Assembly (NCBI RefSeq): GCF_900890705.1
Contig: NZ_CAAHFH010000002.1
Coordinates: forward strand, 1,736,001-1,800,000
DNA: 64,000 nt
Direction of reading: 5' to 3'
From: Pontiella sulfatireligans
GTDB taxonomy: Bacteria > Verrucomicrobiota > Kiritimatiellia > Kiritimatiellales > Pontiellaceae
Both the position numbers and the translations under genes were made by a program. Below, in pieces: positions 39,004-47,904 of the stretch. The stretch's first letter is position 1; each line of letters starts with the position of its first letter. Below the pieces are notes generated by a model. It did no database searches. It was not told where the DNA came from and saw nothing but the letters and a program-made list of their open reading frames with translations.

Positions 39004-39524
39004 TTACTCCAGCGTGGCCGGGTCGGCTTTCAGCCATGGATAGCGGTCGGCCCCGACATGATTCCAGTAGAGTTTTCCGGAGCGGCGCCATGCATCGAGC
39101 ACGATGCCCGTTTCAAAGAGATGTCCCCAGGCCGTGATGACAACGGCATTGTGTTCGCGCATCGTTCCGGCCCGGGCGAATGCCCAATGGACTTCCAATG
39201 AGGAAAGGTCCATCGCGAGGAATTCGGCCTCTAGGTCCTCCGCCCAGTGGTAGCAAAGCCCCCGGTCGCGCAGACCGAAGTTGACCAGAACATTGTGCCA
39301 AAGCGCAGGCGGCGCGGCCCGATACGTGTCCGCAAGAAGCGGCGACCGACCGCAACGCGGTGGGCCTCGTTGCTGCGCACGGAGGGGTCCAAAGCCATCA
39401 ATTGCTCTTGCAGCCGGATCTTGCCGTCGACTGCAGGATCGCCCGGCACGGCGTAGTGCGCGCAGCCGGTCAGCATCCAGCCCAGCGCCAGGCAAAGACG
39501 CCGCCGAATCAGAGCGTTGCTCAA
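39004..39524 (-). pseudogene. Lipoprotein gene with frameshift
   Basis: A TTG at 39524 opens a lipoprotein signal (RRRLCLALGWMLTGCAHYAV, lipobox LTGC), continuing to SNEAHRVAVGRRFL. Near 39340 the homologous reading moves to another frame: LADTYRAAPPALWHNVLVNF, GLCYHWAEDLEAEF, GTMREHNAVVITAWG and ENDs in LKADPATLE at 39004. The conserved-looking Cys (GLC) and His (EHN) suggest a transglutaminase or papain-like fold, but that is speculation. One frameshift separates the halves, so it is either a pseudogene or a sequence error. Confidence 0.55.
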
Positions 39525-39754
39525 AAATGCTGGAGGAAAAGGCGCGGCATGTCCCGGAAAAGACGGCCGCACGCTTTTCCCACCCAGTCCCTCTAAATCG
39601 GAACTCATGTGCCATGACTCCATCATTTCCTCCACTCCACGGGCCGGATATCCGTCTTCATAATGCAGCTTGATTGAGCGGACATCAACATACATAAACT
39701 CCGATTCGCGCAACAGGTATGCCGCCTCGCTTTTATTCCCTCGCAAAGCCTCCA
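39525..39754 (-). other. Remnant coding sequence beside RAYT
   Basis: The minus-strand reading YLLRESEFMYVDVRSIKLHY faintly resembles HIDVRSTKLGYEDEY of the DUF2357 protein encoded at 60180-62426, and, as in the two other RAYT loci here, it lies just downstream of a RAYT. It may be a worn fragment of another such gene. Evidence is a single short match. Confidence 0.3.
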
Positions 39755-40843
39755 CTAAATCGCCTTATTCTCGACACCGGTTTCGCCAATCAGACGATCC
39801 AGCATACCGCCCGGCGCAACATGCGGAAGCCAAAGCCGATCGGCCTTCTCCAGCACAAACCGGTTGCGTTGCTCCGCCGCCGCCAGATCTCCATCGCGAT
39901 TGCGCATTTCCAGAATCAGCATCCGATTCTCTTCCAGCGCCTCCAGTACGGGCGACACGCATGTCGCCCTTCCCTCCCGCGGCACGCATGTCGCCCTTCC
40001 CTCCCGAGGCACGCATGTCGCCCTTCCCTCCCGCGGCACGCATGTCGCCCTTCCCTCCCGCGGCACGCCGACCACATGCTCCAGTCCCCATGCCGGGCAC
40101 CAGATCACCGGAAGCTTCCGCGTCAGGAGTTCATCAAACAGCTCTTTTTCCATCGGAGAATGGAATCCGCTGAAATAAACCTCCCCCGCAGGAATCTGCG
40201 GCAGTCGAGGTGCATTGCAGGAACACAGAACCCCCGTTTTTTCGGCGCTCCACAACACCGGATTCCCCATGCCCCGAAGCCCGTCGCCCAGCTCCTGCAT
40301 ACATCGCCACGGATTCATTCGGATATATTCCCGAATCTTCTCTTCAGCCTCCGGCGTGCGCACAATCGCCTCATAATAATTCCGATGCCAAATCCGGATA
40401 TCGCGGGCGACAGGCATCTCGCCCCTACGGATCCGCCGCGAAACGGCCGCTTTAAATGCCCCGATCACATGGCCCAGCTCCGACGCCCCTTTCCGGATTC
40501 GAATCAATCCATGAAAATGATCCGGCATCACAATAAATTCACCGGGCAAAACATCATCCCGCAGCTCCCCCGATCTCCGCCACTCCTCCGCAATAATTTC
40601 CCGTACGGGCGACACGCATGTCGCCCCCTCTTCCCGCGACACGCATGTCGCCCCTTCTTCCCGCGACACGCATGTCGCCCCTTCTTCCCGCAACACCCCG
40701 AGCGCTCCAAACGGAAGCCCCTTCGCCGCCGCAATGAATTCCCGATGTGCGCAGATCGTCACAAAATAAAGCCCGCCCCCGGCATAGTCATGCCCCTTCA
40801 AACGAATGGACCGTCGATGATGAATTTCGGGATTATACGTCAT
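39755..40843 (-). CDS. REP-associated tyrosine transposase with internal REP repeats
   Basis: 362 aa. Y1/HUH transposase: RLKGHDYAGGGLYFVTICAH at the N-terminus, the HUH motif FIVMPDHFHGLIRI, and NYYEAIVRTPEAEEKIREYI with the expected Tyr region. Two blocks of in-frame 27-bp repeats interrupt it: three REEGATCVS-type units near residue 55-80 and four PREGRATCV-type units near residue 260-295. Each block starts with a GGGCGACACGCATGTCGCCC palindrome. Without them the protein would be about 300 aa. The ATG has GAAGG upstream. Whether the enlarged protein is active is unknown. Confidence 0.85.
   Translation of the reverse strand: MTYNPEIHHRRSIRLKGHDYAGGGLYFVTICAHREFIAAAKGLPFGALGVLREEGATCVSREEGATCVSREEGATCVSPVREIIAEEWRRSGELRDDVLPGEFIVMPDHFHGLIRIRKGASELGHVIGAFKAAVSRRIRRGEMPVARDIRIWHRNYYEAIVRTPEAEEKIREYIRMNPWRCMQELGDGLRGMGNPVLWSAEKTGVLCSCNAPRLPQIPAGEVYFSGFHSPMEKELFDELLTRKLPVIWCPAWGLEHVVGVPREGRATCVPREGRATCVPREGRATCVPREGRATCVSPVLEALEENRMLILEMRNRDGDLAAAEQRNRFVLEKADRLWLPHVAPGGMLDRLIGETGVENKAI
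39946..40077. repeat. REP palindrome plus four 27-bp tandem units inside RAYT
   Basis: Begins GTACGGGCGACACGCATGTC and continues as ACGCATGTCGCCCTTCCCTC followed by CCGCGGC, 27 bp per unit. Length is a multiple of three, so the RAYT frame stays open through it. Confidence 0.9.
40602..40692. repeat. REP palindrome plus three 27-bp tandem units inside RAYT
   Basis: Begins CGTACGGGCGACACGCATGT and repeats ACACGCATGTCGCCCCTTCT then TCCCGCG. Same palindrome as the other block but a different filler, so the two blocks arose separately. Confidence 0.9.
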
Positions 40844-40847
40844 GGCT

Positions 40848-41105
40848 CTAGCCTTCCACCCTCAAGCTTTTTCGATCCTTTAACTTAAGTTCATTCAGCA
40901 ACTCTTTCCAGCTCATTTCTCTTCGACATATAGAAAGAAGCCTTTTCACATGGGGGGTCGCTTGCCTTTCCCGCGCCTCCGTACGGGCGACACGCATGAC
41001 GCCCGGGCCGAGAATCAAGGTGTTGTTCTGATGGCCGATAGGCGTAAAAAGAGCACACGAAGCTCCGATGGCCACCGCCATCAGGAAGGCATCGGGATGC
41101 CCTTG
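40848..41105 (-). pseudogene. Fused remnants: SLC13-type permease end, REP, winged-helix tail
   Basis: The reading MAVAIGASCALFTPIGHQNN then TLILGPG matches the conserved C-terminal part of SLC13/DASS or ArsB-like permeases. Directly after GPG comes a REP copy (40981-41008), then TPHVKRLLSICRREMSWKEL and LNELKLKDRKSLR. The last piece resembles the winged-helix C-terminus found on Fic and AAA-type ATP-binding proteins. These are two unrelated gene ends joined at a REP. Confidence 0.55.
40978..41008. repeat. Solitary REP palindrome
   Basis: Reads GTACGGGCGACACGCATGAC then GCCCGGGC. Third instance of the palindrome found in the neighbouring RAYT, here with one change in the right stem. It sits at the join of two gene remnants. 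Confidence 0.75.
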
Positions 41106-41108
41106 GTG

Positions 41109-41519
41109 CTAGACGGTTCCCAGCAACAGGGTCAGGGTCCAGAACAGGGTTCGCAGCCAATTCGTCCTGATCAACCGGTTAATGATTTCAATTTGATGTC
41201 CCGACCGTTGCAACGCTTGATGGCAGGGAACCGACAGCATAAATGTCACGATCCACGCCGCCAAAATGGCCGTACTCGCCATCCATTGCAGAAAGGAAGG
41301 CTGAAGGACCAACAGCAGTCCGTGGCACAGAGCCTGGATAAACATAAGCGGAATGACGATTCGCGAAATGGTTTTCATATACTTCAGATGCCAATCATGA
41401 AACCGCTCCGGCACCACGTCTCTGAAGACTGGATATATCACCAGCTGTACCATCCAGATCAACGTGGCCATCGCGGCATCGACCGCAAACTGTATGTGTG
41501 TAATCTGTTCAAATATCAT
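41109..41519 (-). CDS. Hypothetical integral membrane protein, 136 aa
   Basis: Four hydrophobic segments are visible (ATLIWMVQLVIYPVF, IVIPLMFIQALCHGLLLVL, MASTAILAAWIVTFMLSVP, LRTLFWTLTLLLGTV). From the ATG at 41519 the protein begins MIFEQITHIQFAVDAAMATL; the frame is open a little further. Family not recognised. An intact frame in a zone of remnants. Confidence 0.6.
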   Translation of the reverse strand: MIFEQITHIQFAVDAAMATLIWMVQLVIYPVFRDVVPERFHDWHLKYMKTISRIVIPLMFIQALCHGLLLVLQPSFLQWMASTAILAAWIVTFMLSVPCHQALQRSGHQIEIINRLIRTNWLRTLFWTLTLLLGTV

Positions 41520-41573
41520 TCCAACGCGTGTTCGCGCCCGACGCTGAAAGCTTACATTTAAAATTGGATTCAT

Positions 41574-42090
41574 TTAAAAACGGAGTCGGACCCTTGCACA
41601 GCGAGCTCATCGTTCATTTCGGTTTACCGAACTCCGGCTCTGCAAGCCCGGCATCCCTGCAGGCATTGACCACCCGCCCGCTGCCACTGCCGTACTGTTC
41701 GATCAGAAACATCGTTTCTTAGAACTTCCCTTCTCCGGCTTTTTCGCCGGCAATTACTCGATTAGTTACTTCCTCTCTAATTTCTTACCATTATGCGTTC
41801 CTTAGCGAGCCACCCTTAATCCGCTCCGACGGAGCAGGTTTAACCAGCGAATTTATAAAACCTACGAATCTTTTTTCGGCATCCCATTCGTAGATTTCAT
41901 TCATTCGTTGGTAAACCTATTAAACTGCGGTTCTGCTGCGCAGCCGCGTTAGACCCCTAATCTGCGAAAAGGCCTCATTCTCCATAAAAATATACGAGGG
42001 GCCTAAAAAAACAGAAATAAATGAAAGGTTCCGCCTGCAAGCACGAACAACAGTAATTCGTAGATAAATTAACCAACAAGGAGCACCGAA
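41574..42090. other. Intergenic, no convincing gene
   Basis: Contains TTTTCGCCGGCAATTACTCG plus ATTAG at 41741-41765, a near copy of which recurs at 42649-42672, and a CCGGC/GCCGG hairpin there. A 37-codon minus-strand frame (41904 to 41791, MNEIYEWDAEKRFVGFINSL) has no ribosome site and is unconvincing. The promoter of the Cys-rich peptide gene must lie near 42000-42070. Confidence 0.4.
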
Positions 42091-42285
42091 ATGAAAAAAA
42101 CACTGAGTATTGCAGCAGTTGCATTAATGATGGCAGGAAGCACAGCGTTTGCGTGCGGCGGTTGTGGTTGTGAGACGGAAAAGACCGATAAAGACAAAAC
42201 CGAATGCGGCTCATGCAAAGGCGATAAATCCCAAACCGCCTGCGGTGGATCAGTAAAAGGTGATGACAAAAGTAAGACAGCGTAG
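42091..42285 (+). CDS. Small exported Cys-rich protein, 64 aa
   Basis: A clear signal peptide (MKKTLSIAAVALMMAGSTAF, cleavage near AFA) precedes a tiny mature peptide with CGGCGCET, CGSCKG and a final CGG motif, six cysteines in all, mixed with Lys/Asp/Glu/Thr. Such spacing suggests metal binding. AAGGAG lies at ideal spacing before the ATG and a terminator follows, so it is a complete monocistronic unit. Family not recognised. Confidence 0.75.
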   Translation: MKKTLSIAAVALMMAGSTAFACGGCGCETEKTDKDKTECGSCKGDKSQTACGGSVKGDDKSKTA

Positions 42286-42317
42286 CTTTAGCTGCTCTAT
42301 ATTCTCATCATGAACAA

Positions 42318-42347
42318 ACGCTTCCCCTGCGGGGGGAGTGTTTTTTT
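42318..42347 (+). terminator. Rho-independent terminator
   Basis: Hairpin CTTCCCC-tgcg-GGGGGAG followed by TGTTTTTTT, 33 bp after the Cys-rich peptide gene. Confidence 0.85.
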
Positions 42348-42674
42348 ATGGAGCACCGATGTCGCCGTGAAATAATTTTAACCCTAAAAACGCCTTCTAC
42401 CGCGTCCGCGCCCAGCGCTAAACCATCAAGATCATTCACCACAGAGGGGCACGAAGGAAAGCCAACCGCCTACTTAAACCCGAGGACCGACCTTTTCGGC
42501 CGGCGGAACCAAAACCAACTGAGTGGCAGAAAAATGGGTGGGCAGAAATATCAGGATCAGGTTGGTTTTGTTTTCCTTTTTTCTGTCACAAAATTTTTCT
42601 GCCAAACCTTTCCGCAGGACGAGTCCTTCAAAGAGGGGTAACCCGACCTTTTCGCCTGCGATTACTAGATTACG
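42348..42674. other. Intergenic, no convincing gene
   Basis: Short frames here have no family resemblance or ribosome sites. It ends with the second copy (42649-42672) of the TTCGCC-ATTACT-GATTA element seen at 41741, immediately before the group II-like element. Confidence 0.4.
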
Positions 42675-43379
42675 GTCGCGGTAGGGACGGTCGTCACCGA
42701 CCGCCCCCCGCACAGATCCGTACGTGCGACATTAACGCATACGGCTCCTACCTCAAGTAATGGCGTTTTGAGCGGAAAACCTGTATCGAAGCCATTTCCT
42801 TTTGATGCCCACTACGCAACCTGTAAATTCATTCGATGCGACTATTCGGCTCTGAGTCCTTGCCGCAGCTTCATTCACTGATTTCCTCTTGGTTGACTTC
42901 CTTTCCTCCATCTGCTCCGCAGAAACCGAAGCCTCCTTGTTCGCAAACTTCTCAGGTACTATGAAGTCATCCGACTTCTCGGGGGAACTCATCGCTGGTA
43001 TTCGGCGATTAGCCTTTTCCAGCGATGCCTCTACCAGGTGCTTCAAGCTTGGCGAGCCTCCTTCCCGAGATCTCCCGATTTCCGCGCGGAGAGTGTCCAC
43101 ACAGGCCAAGGTTCTTTGACTCCGCCAGAGTGGTATGCCACTCGCGATTACGCGGCATTCCATTTCGCGTCCCCTGCAGTCCACTGGGTATGCCATCTGG
43201 TAACTGGTGATTTCGGAGCTCAATAATTCGGCTTATGCTTTCCCCTGTCAACGCTTCGCCACGTCCTCGCGGATCGTCGACGCATGACTCGGGGCCATTG
43301 TTTCTCGCTAAGATTTCAATGTAAGACTCTTTCATTCTCTACTCTCCGCCGACTTTAATCGGCGCTTTCGGACCGACCC
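42675..43379 (-). mobile_element. Group II intron-like element without RT, copy 1 (705 bp)
   Basis: Identical to 59431-60135 as far as I can compare. On the minus strand the end reads GAGCCGTATGCGTTAATGTC then GCACGTACGGATC, which has the shape of group II intron domain V. It is followed by a GGTCG-gtga-CGACC hairpin in the domain VI place and CCCTAC. The other end encodes MKESYIEILARNNGPESC, a translation often seen at the 5' side of bacterial group II introns. No reverse transcriptase is present. The third base pair of the domain V stem is G-A instead of G-U/C, so activity is doubtful. Confidence 0.65.
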
Positions 43380-43380
43380 T

Positions 43381-43608
43381 TTCGAAGAAGTCCGCAAGCC
43401 GGCACCGGTCGAGGATTTTAAGCTGTCCGCCCGTGAAATCGAGGTGCTTGAAAAGCTGGCGGACGAGCCGGCGGTGAAAGAAATTGCCGCGGCTCTCAGT
43501 ATCAGTGCAGGCACGACCGGATTTCACCTAACCAACATCTACAAAAAACTTCAGGTGCAGTCGCAGACCGGCGCAGTCGCGAAAGCGCTGCGGTCCAGCA
43601 TTATCTGA
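43381..43608 (+). pseudogene. LuxR-type regulator, C-terminal fragment
   Basis: 75 codons reading FEEVRKPAPVEDFKLSAREI, EVLEKLADEPAVKEIAAALS and FHLTNIYKKLQVQSQTGAVA form a LuxR/FixJ DNA-binding helix-turn-helix ending in a TGA. There is no start: the frame begins right at the edge of the group II-like element, which seems to have replaced the receiver or sensor part. It ends about 100 bp before the palindrome of the first polysaccharide gene. Confidence 0.8.
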
Positions 43609-43715
43609 TTGGGTTTCATTCTGTGAATAAACAGCGTGTCTTCCAAGGTCTGGAACAATGACGCCCCAACGTTTCCAACCATTGGAACTCGTGTGGCGGA
43701 AGATTTTTCCTGCAC

Positions 43716-43731
43716 CTAGAGGTTTCTCCAG
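43716..43731 (+). promoter_or_regulatory. Palindromic operator, site 1 (weak form)
   Basis: CTAGAGGTTTCTCCAG is a 16-bp imperfect palindrome of the same shape as sites 2-4. The following GGATTG and CGCGG also match the site 2 promoter region, but the distance to the -10-like TTGCTT is about 6 bp shorter. It lies 82 bp before the GH16 start. Confidence 0.55.
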
Positions 43732-43812
43732 TAGTCTGGATTGCGCGGTTGCTTCACAATGGGTTTTTTCGGAGAAGTATATTTTGTGGATATGAATGTG
43801 AAGAGGGGAAAG

Positions 43813-46044
43813 ATGAAGCGTAAAATTTTAATGATTCTTGTGTGCTGGCTGGCTGGAATCTGCGGGATGCAAGCATTGGCGGCGCTGGATTCCAATGTGT
43901 TGACTGCATTTTATGGATGCAGTGGAGGCGCAAACGACTATGTCGCTTCCGGTATCGAAGGGGCTGTGTTCCTGGATAAAGCTTTTCAGCTAAACGCCAA
44001 TGCCGGCTCCACGGACGGGACATTCGGCGGGGCCAGCGCAGGGGCATCCATTGCATACGGTGCGTATGAAGTGCGAATCGGTACCGACCCGATCAATGCT
44101 CCGAACCAGCAGGTCGGGTTTGAAATTGTTAATAAGACAGGAGGTCCGCTGCGGCTGGATTCGATCAGTTTTGACTATGTGCCGTATTGGGCGGATTCCC
44201 CGCAGACGGTGGAACTGCTCTATACCTCGGGAGACCTGATCGGCACGACCAATGACACGGTGGTTCTTTCCGTGTCCGGGTTGGTTCATCTCGGGGCCAA
44301 TAAAGGAGATTTCGATGACTTCGACTGGTCACTTTCCGGACTGCCTGATCCGGTGCTTGCCAATGGCGGAACCGCTGTGTTTGCTTTGCAGGCTTCCGAT
44401 GCCACCGGGATATGGGCGAGCGGAGGATTCGACAATATCGCCATTCTGGGCAGCCCGTCTGATGCGATTGTTTGCGCTGCCGGGTCGGCCGCCGAAACCC
44501 TGGTCGGGGTTAATGTCCTGAATGGAGATTTCGACACGCCGGACATCAGCGGAGACATCAACTTTGCGAATGAGCCGTACTGGGTGAATATCGGAACCGG
44601 CAACGACGCCTCTGTGTTTCTCAAAGAGAACGAAACCTTCGACGGAACACGAAACGCAATCATCGCCGAATCCGCCACCCGAATTCCCGGGCTGGACACC
44701 GGGTATCCTCTCGCCGAAGGCGATACCTTCAGCATCTGCTACCACTGGCGCGATTCATGGCAATGGGCCGATGCCTCCGATCAGATCCTGCTCCGCCTCT
44801 TTGTAACCCATGACGATACGGTTGGCGGAACACAGACCAACCTGATTTCCAGCCTTTCGGGATACAGCACGGCCAATGGCTCCTACGAACTGGTCTGTCT
44901 CAAGAATTTTTATACGGCGGATGCCGCGGTGGCCGGGAAAACCCTTTTTGTCGCCTTCGATACACTGGACGGCAACGGCGCCGCCGACGGTTTTGCCAGA
45001 CTCGATAACGTTGAGTTGACGGTGGTGACCTCCCGGCAGCCCGATCCCGTTGTGGCCTCCGTATCCACCGACACGATGCATCTGACGTGGGATTCCTTTA
45101 CCGGCAACAGTTATATGGTTCAACAATCCACCAACCTGTTAAGCGACTGGACTTCGCTGCAATGCGTCATTCCCGCCACCAACGGCCTGCAGGACTATGC
45201 GGCACCCATCCGCTCGAACTCAGCGGCGTATTTCCGCGTCTGCAAAACAGACCGGTTTGTCGATTCGTCCACTCCCGAGGATGCGCAACCGAATCTTGCG
45301 AGCCCCACTGGGGACGAATGGTCCCTTGATTTCAGCGATGAGTTCAGCACTTTTGACACAACGAAATGGGTGAAATCGGTCAGCAGCTCTTCCCGGGCGG
45401 CCCGGCCCGCACAGGGAATCGCCGACTGGTGGTGGCGGGCGGACCATGTGGCAATTTCCAATGGAACGCTCGCCCTGAAAATTTCAAAGTACGACAGCGA
45501 CACCATGTATTGCGGGGCTGTGGAGTCTAGGAATCTCTACGAAACCGCGTACGGGTTTTTGGAGGCCCGCATCAACTGCTCCCCGATTGAAAAAGGCGCT
45601 CACACCGCTTTCTGGCTGCAGGGGCATCATACGAGCAACGTAAACGACAGCGGCGCCGACGGATGTGAAGTGGATATTTTTGAATCGCCCTACGGCAACG
45701 GGGGCATCGACCCGCAGGATCAAGAATGCCAAACCGCGTTGCACTGGGACGGCTATGGTGCGGATACGCAGGGCGCGACCCTTCACTGGAACGCTGAGGA
45801 TGTCTACACGGACTATCACACCTTCGGGGTGCACTGGACCCCCGGCTGGTTGGATTTCTACTACGACGGGGTTCTCGTCTGGACCTATGACAACAACACT
45901 CATGCGAAACCCGGCGGCGTGCCGCAAATCGCGGAATGGCTCTGGCTGTCCACGGGCGCGAGTTTCGGCGACGGAAACTTCCAGACGGAAACCTACCCGA
46001 GCTATTCCTTTGTGGATTATGTACGGGTCTGGAAATCAAACTGA
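43813..46044 (+). CDS. Secreted GH16 family glycoside hydrolase, multimodular
   Basis: 743 aa from the ATG at 43813 (GAGGGG upstream; in-frame starts at 43741 and 43792 exist). Signal peptide MKRKILMILVCWLAGICGMQ. Residues about 24-213 are the shared module (NANAGSTDGTFGGASAGAS, LRLDSISFDYVPYWADSP, GDFDDFDWSLSGLPDPVL, GGFDNIAILG). About 220-405 is a second beta-sandwich (NGDFDTPDISGDINF) and about 405-480 a small domain (YMVQQSTNLLSDWTSLQ). The GH16 catalytic domain is C-terminal, with nucleophile and acid/base in EVDIFE at residues 619-624 (ExDxxE). GH16 enzymes cut beta-1,3/1,4 glucans or galactans; substrate not assignable. Confidence 0.9.
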   Translation: MKRKILMILVCWLAGICGMQALAALDSNVLTAFYGCSGGANDYVASGIEGAVFLDKAFQLNANAGSTDGTFGGASAGASIAYGAYEVRIGTDPINAPNQQVGFEIVNKTGGPLRLDSISFDYVPYWADSPQTVELLYTSGDLIGTTNDTVVLSVSGLVHLGANKGDFDDFDWSLSGLPDPVLANGGTAVFALQASDATGIWASGGFDNIAILGSPSDAIVCAAGSAAETLVGVNVLNGDFDTPDISGDINFANEPYWVNIGTGNDASVFLKENETFDGTRNAIIAESATRIPGLDTGYPLAEGDTFSICYHWRDSWQWADASDQILLRLFVTHDDTVGGTQTNLISSLSGYSTANGSYELVCLKNFYTADAAVAGKTLFVAFDTLDGNGAADGFARLDNVELTVVTSRQPDPVVASVSTDTMHLTWDSFTGNSYMVQQSTNLLSDWTSLQCVIPATNGLQDYAAPIRSNSAAYFRVCKTDRFVDSSTPEDAQPNLASPTGDEWSLDFSDEFSTFDTTKWVKSVSSSSRAARPAQGIADWWWRADHVAISNGTLALKISKYDSDTMYCGAVESRNLYETAYGFLEARINCSPIEKGAHTAFWLQGHHTSNVNDSGADGCEVDIFESPYGNGGIDPQDQECQTALHWDGYGADTQGATLHWNAEDVYTDYHTFGVHWTPGWLDFYYDGVLVWTYDNNTHAKPGGVPQIAEWLWLSTGASFGDGNFQTETYPSYSFVDYVRVWKSN

Positions 46045-46147
46045 ATGCTGATGGTTCATTTTTCACCTTGTGCTGAAAATTAAAGCCTGACTCGAATAAT
46101 CCAACGTTCCTGTAAACCGGTCCGCCATGAGCCGCAAGGCGAGGATA

Positions 46148-46193
46148 CCTATAGATTCCTCTAGGTGACAACCGGATTGGTTCGCGGTACCTT
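46148..46193 (+). promoter_or_regulatory. Palindromic operator and promoter, site 2
   Basis: CCTATAGATTCCTCTAGG (46148-46165) abuts the -35 element GTGACA (46165-46170), followed after 17 bp by TACCTT (46188-46193). It drives the module-only gene and perhaps the sialidase-like and GH-A genes behind it. A small hairpin CGCT-gtgatc-AGCG lies in the leader and recurs after site 3. Confidence 0.7.
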
Positions 46194-46260
46194 CTTTTGG
46201 TAATTGTTCGAAAAGACGCTGTGATCAGCGGGAAACTGAAACAGAAAAAGGAGAAATGGG

Positions 46261-47859
46261 ATGAGACGATGCATTGTACCAATGTTGGCCGTTTGGCTGG
46301 CGGGAATTTCGTTCAGCAGCTACGCGGCTGTGGGTGCCAACTGGGTGGTGGATCCGGGGTTTGAGGCGCTGGCCTCAGTTACTGAACCGAATACAAGCAC
46401 AGCGCCGTGGGGGGCGGTCGAATCGGGAGACTGGGCGGTGCAGCGGGAACAGACCATTGTCCATGGCGGAACCAATGCCGTTTCTTATATGAACTATGGC
46501 AATACCTACACCGTTTACCAGGATTTGCCGGCTGGGCTGACGGTGGACAGCAGTGCGATCTATGAGTGCCGCTTCTGGATGCGGCTGGATGAAAAATCCA
46601 ACAATGTGGTCTATACGAATGAATCCGTGGTGCAGGTGATGATCAGCACAACAACAAATGGCATACACGGCAGCACCTATAAATGGAAAGCTTCGGAATA
46701 CAATGTGATCCCGTCCGTTCCCTATGAGTGGCAGGAAATGGTTGTGCGGTTCAGCGGATCTGACCTGGCCGATGTGGAGGACGAATACATTCGCCTGCAG
46801 GTTAAAACCAGCAACGCAAAATGCGAATATCGCGTGTTCATCGACGATGTGCAGTTTGGTGTGTACGCGCCGAATGCGCCGGATTCCACGGTGCTGGCTG
46901 CGTTTTACGGATGCAGCGGAGGCACGAATGACTATGCTCAAGCAGGTGTTGAGGCCGCCGTTTCCCTTGATAAAGCTTATCTCCTCAAGGCCACTGCGGG
47001 GTCTATAGATGAAACCTTTGGCAGTGCCAGTACGGGGGCATCCATTGAATACGGTGCGTATGAAGTGAGAATCGGCACCGATCCGACCAACGACCCCAGC
47101 CAGCAGGTTGGATTTAAGATTGTCAATCAAACCGGCGGGCCGCTTCAGCTCGATTCGATCAGCTTCGACTATGCCCGGTACTGGGCGGCATCGCCTCAGG
47201 ATGTTGAGCTGCTCTATACTTGGGGAGCTTTGGGCGGAATTACAAACAACACCGTGATTCATTCGGTCAGCGGGTTGACCCATTTGGGCTCAAACAAGGG
47301 CGATTTCGATGACTTTGACTGGTCGCTGGACGGTCTGACGGACCGGGTGCTGTCGGATGGTGAAACCGCAGCGTTTGCGCTGAAAGCCTCCAATGCAGGC
47401 GATGCCTGGAACGGTGGCGCATTTGACAATATTGCCATTCTGGGAGCGGCCTACGAGGGCGCGGGCTACGACGCATGGGCCGTAGATTACAATCTGATCG
47501 GCGGTGCGCTGGATGATGATGACGGCGACGGCATCGACAACCTGACCGAGTATGCCCAAAACGGTGTTCCGGACGATCCTTCAAAAACCGGAACGTCGCC
47601 GGCTCTGGGGGCGATGGCCAGCGACGGCGGAACCCAATGGATTGAGTTTGTCTATCTCAAGCGGGTGTCTGCAGACAACGGACTGACTTATTCACTCGTT
47701 CAACGTCAGGGTCTGGTGCAGGGCGGCTGGATGAACAATGGTGACATTGTTGAGGCCGGCGAAAGCGTTGCGGTGGGTAATTTTAAGACAGTCACCAATC
47801 AGGTTCCGACCAACGGAAAGTCCCAGGAGTTTGTCAAACTGTTGATTGAATCCGACTAA
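46261..47859 (+). CDS. Secreted module-containing protein without catalytic domain
   Basis: 532 aa. Signal peptide MRRCIVPMLAVWLAGISFSS. Residues about 24-200 are a carbohydrate-binding-like beta-sandwich (NWVVDPGFEALASVTEPNTS, GGTNAVSYMNYGNTYTVYQD). About 205-400 is the shared module (GSIDETFGSASTGASIEYGA, LQLDSISFDYARYWAASP, GDFDDFDWSLDGLTDRVLSD). A calcium-binding, dockerin-like loop follows (DDDDGDGIDNLTEYAQNG) and then a short C-terminal domain. No catalytic residues of a known hydrolase are visible, so a glycan-binding role is inferred. GGAGAAATGGG precedes the ATG. Confidence 0.8.
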   Translation: MRRCIVPMLAVWLAGISFSSYAAVGANWVVDPGFEALASVTEPNTSTAPWGAVESGDWAVQREQTIVHGGTNAVSYMNYGNTYTVYQDLPAGLTVDSSAIYECRFWMRLDEKSNNVVYTNESVVQVMISTTTNGIHGSTYKWKASEYNVIPSVPYEWQEMVVRFSGSDLADVEDEYIRLQVKTSNAKCEYRVFIDDVQFGVYAPNAPDSTVLAAFYGCSGGTNDYAQAGVEAAVSLDKAYLLKATAGSIDETFGSASTGASIEYGAYEVRIGTDPTNDPSQQVGFKIVNQTGGPLQLDSISFDYARYWAASPQDVELLYTWGALGGITNNTVIHSVSGLTHLGSNKGDFDDFDWSLDGLTDRVLSDGETAAFALKASNAGDAWNGGAFDNIAILGAAYEGAGYDAWAVDYNLIGGALDDDDGDGIDNLTEYAQNGVPDDPSKTGTSPALGAMASDGGTQWIEFVYLKRVSADNGLTYSLVQRQGLVQGGWMNNGDIVEAGESVAVGNFKTVTNQVPTNGKSQEFVKLLIESD

Positions 47860-47904
47860 GGTACAGACGGAGTCCCGGCCATTCTCTCCCAGGCCGGTTC
47901 GGGA

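Noticed and set aside
39946..40692. Possible CRISPR array in the repeated 27-bp blocks
   Set aside because: Units are contiguous tandem repeats with no unique spacers and lie inside an open reading frame.
42348..42641. 97-codon plus-strand frame after the Cys-rich gene
   Set aside because: Begins inside the terminator region, no ribosome site, no family resemblance.
42753..43223. 156-codon frame inside the group II-like element as a real protein gene
   Set aside because: Translation has no domain; the two copies are identical, so conservation says nothing about coding, and the RNA-like end explains the element better.
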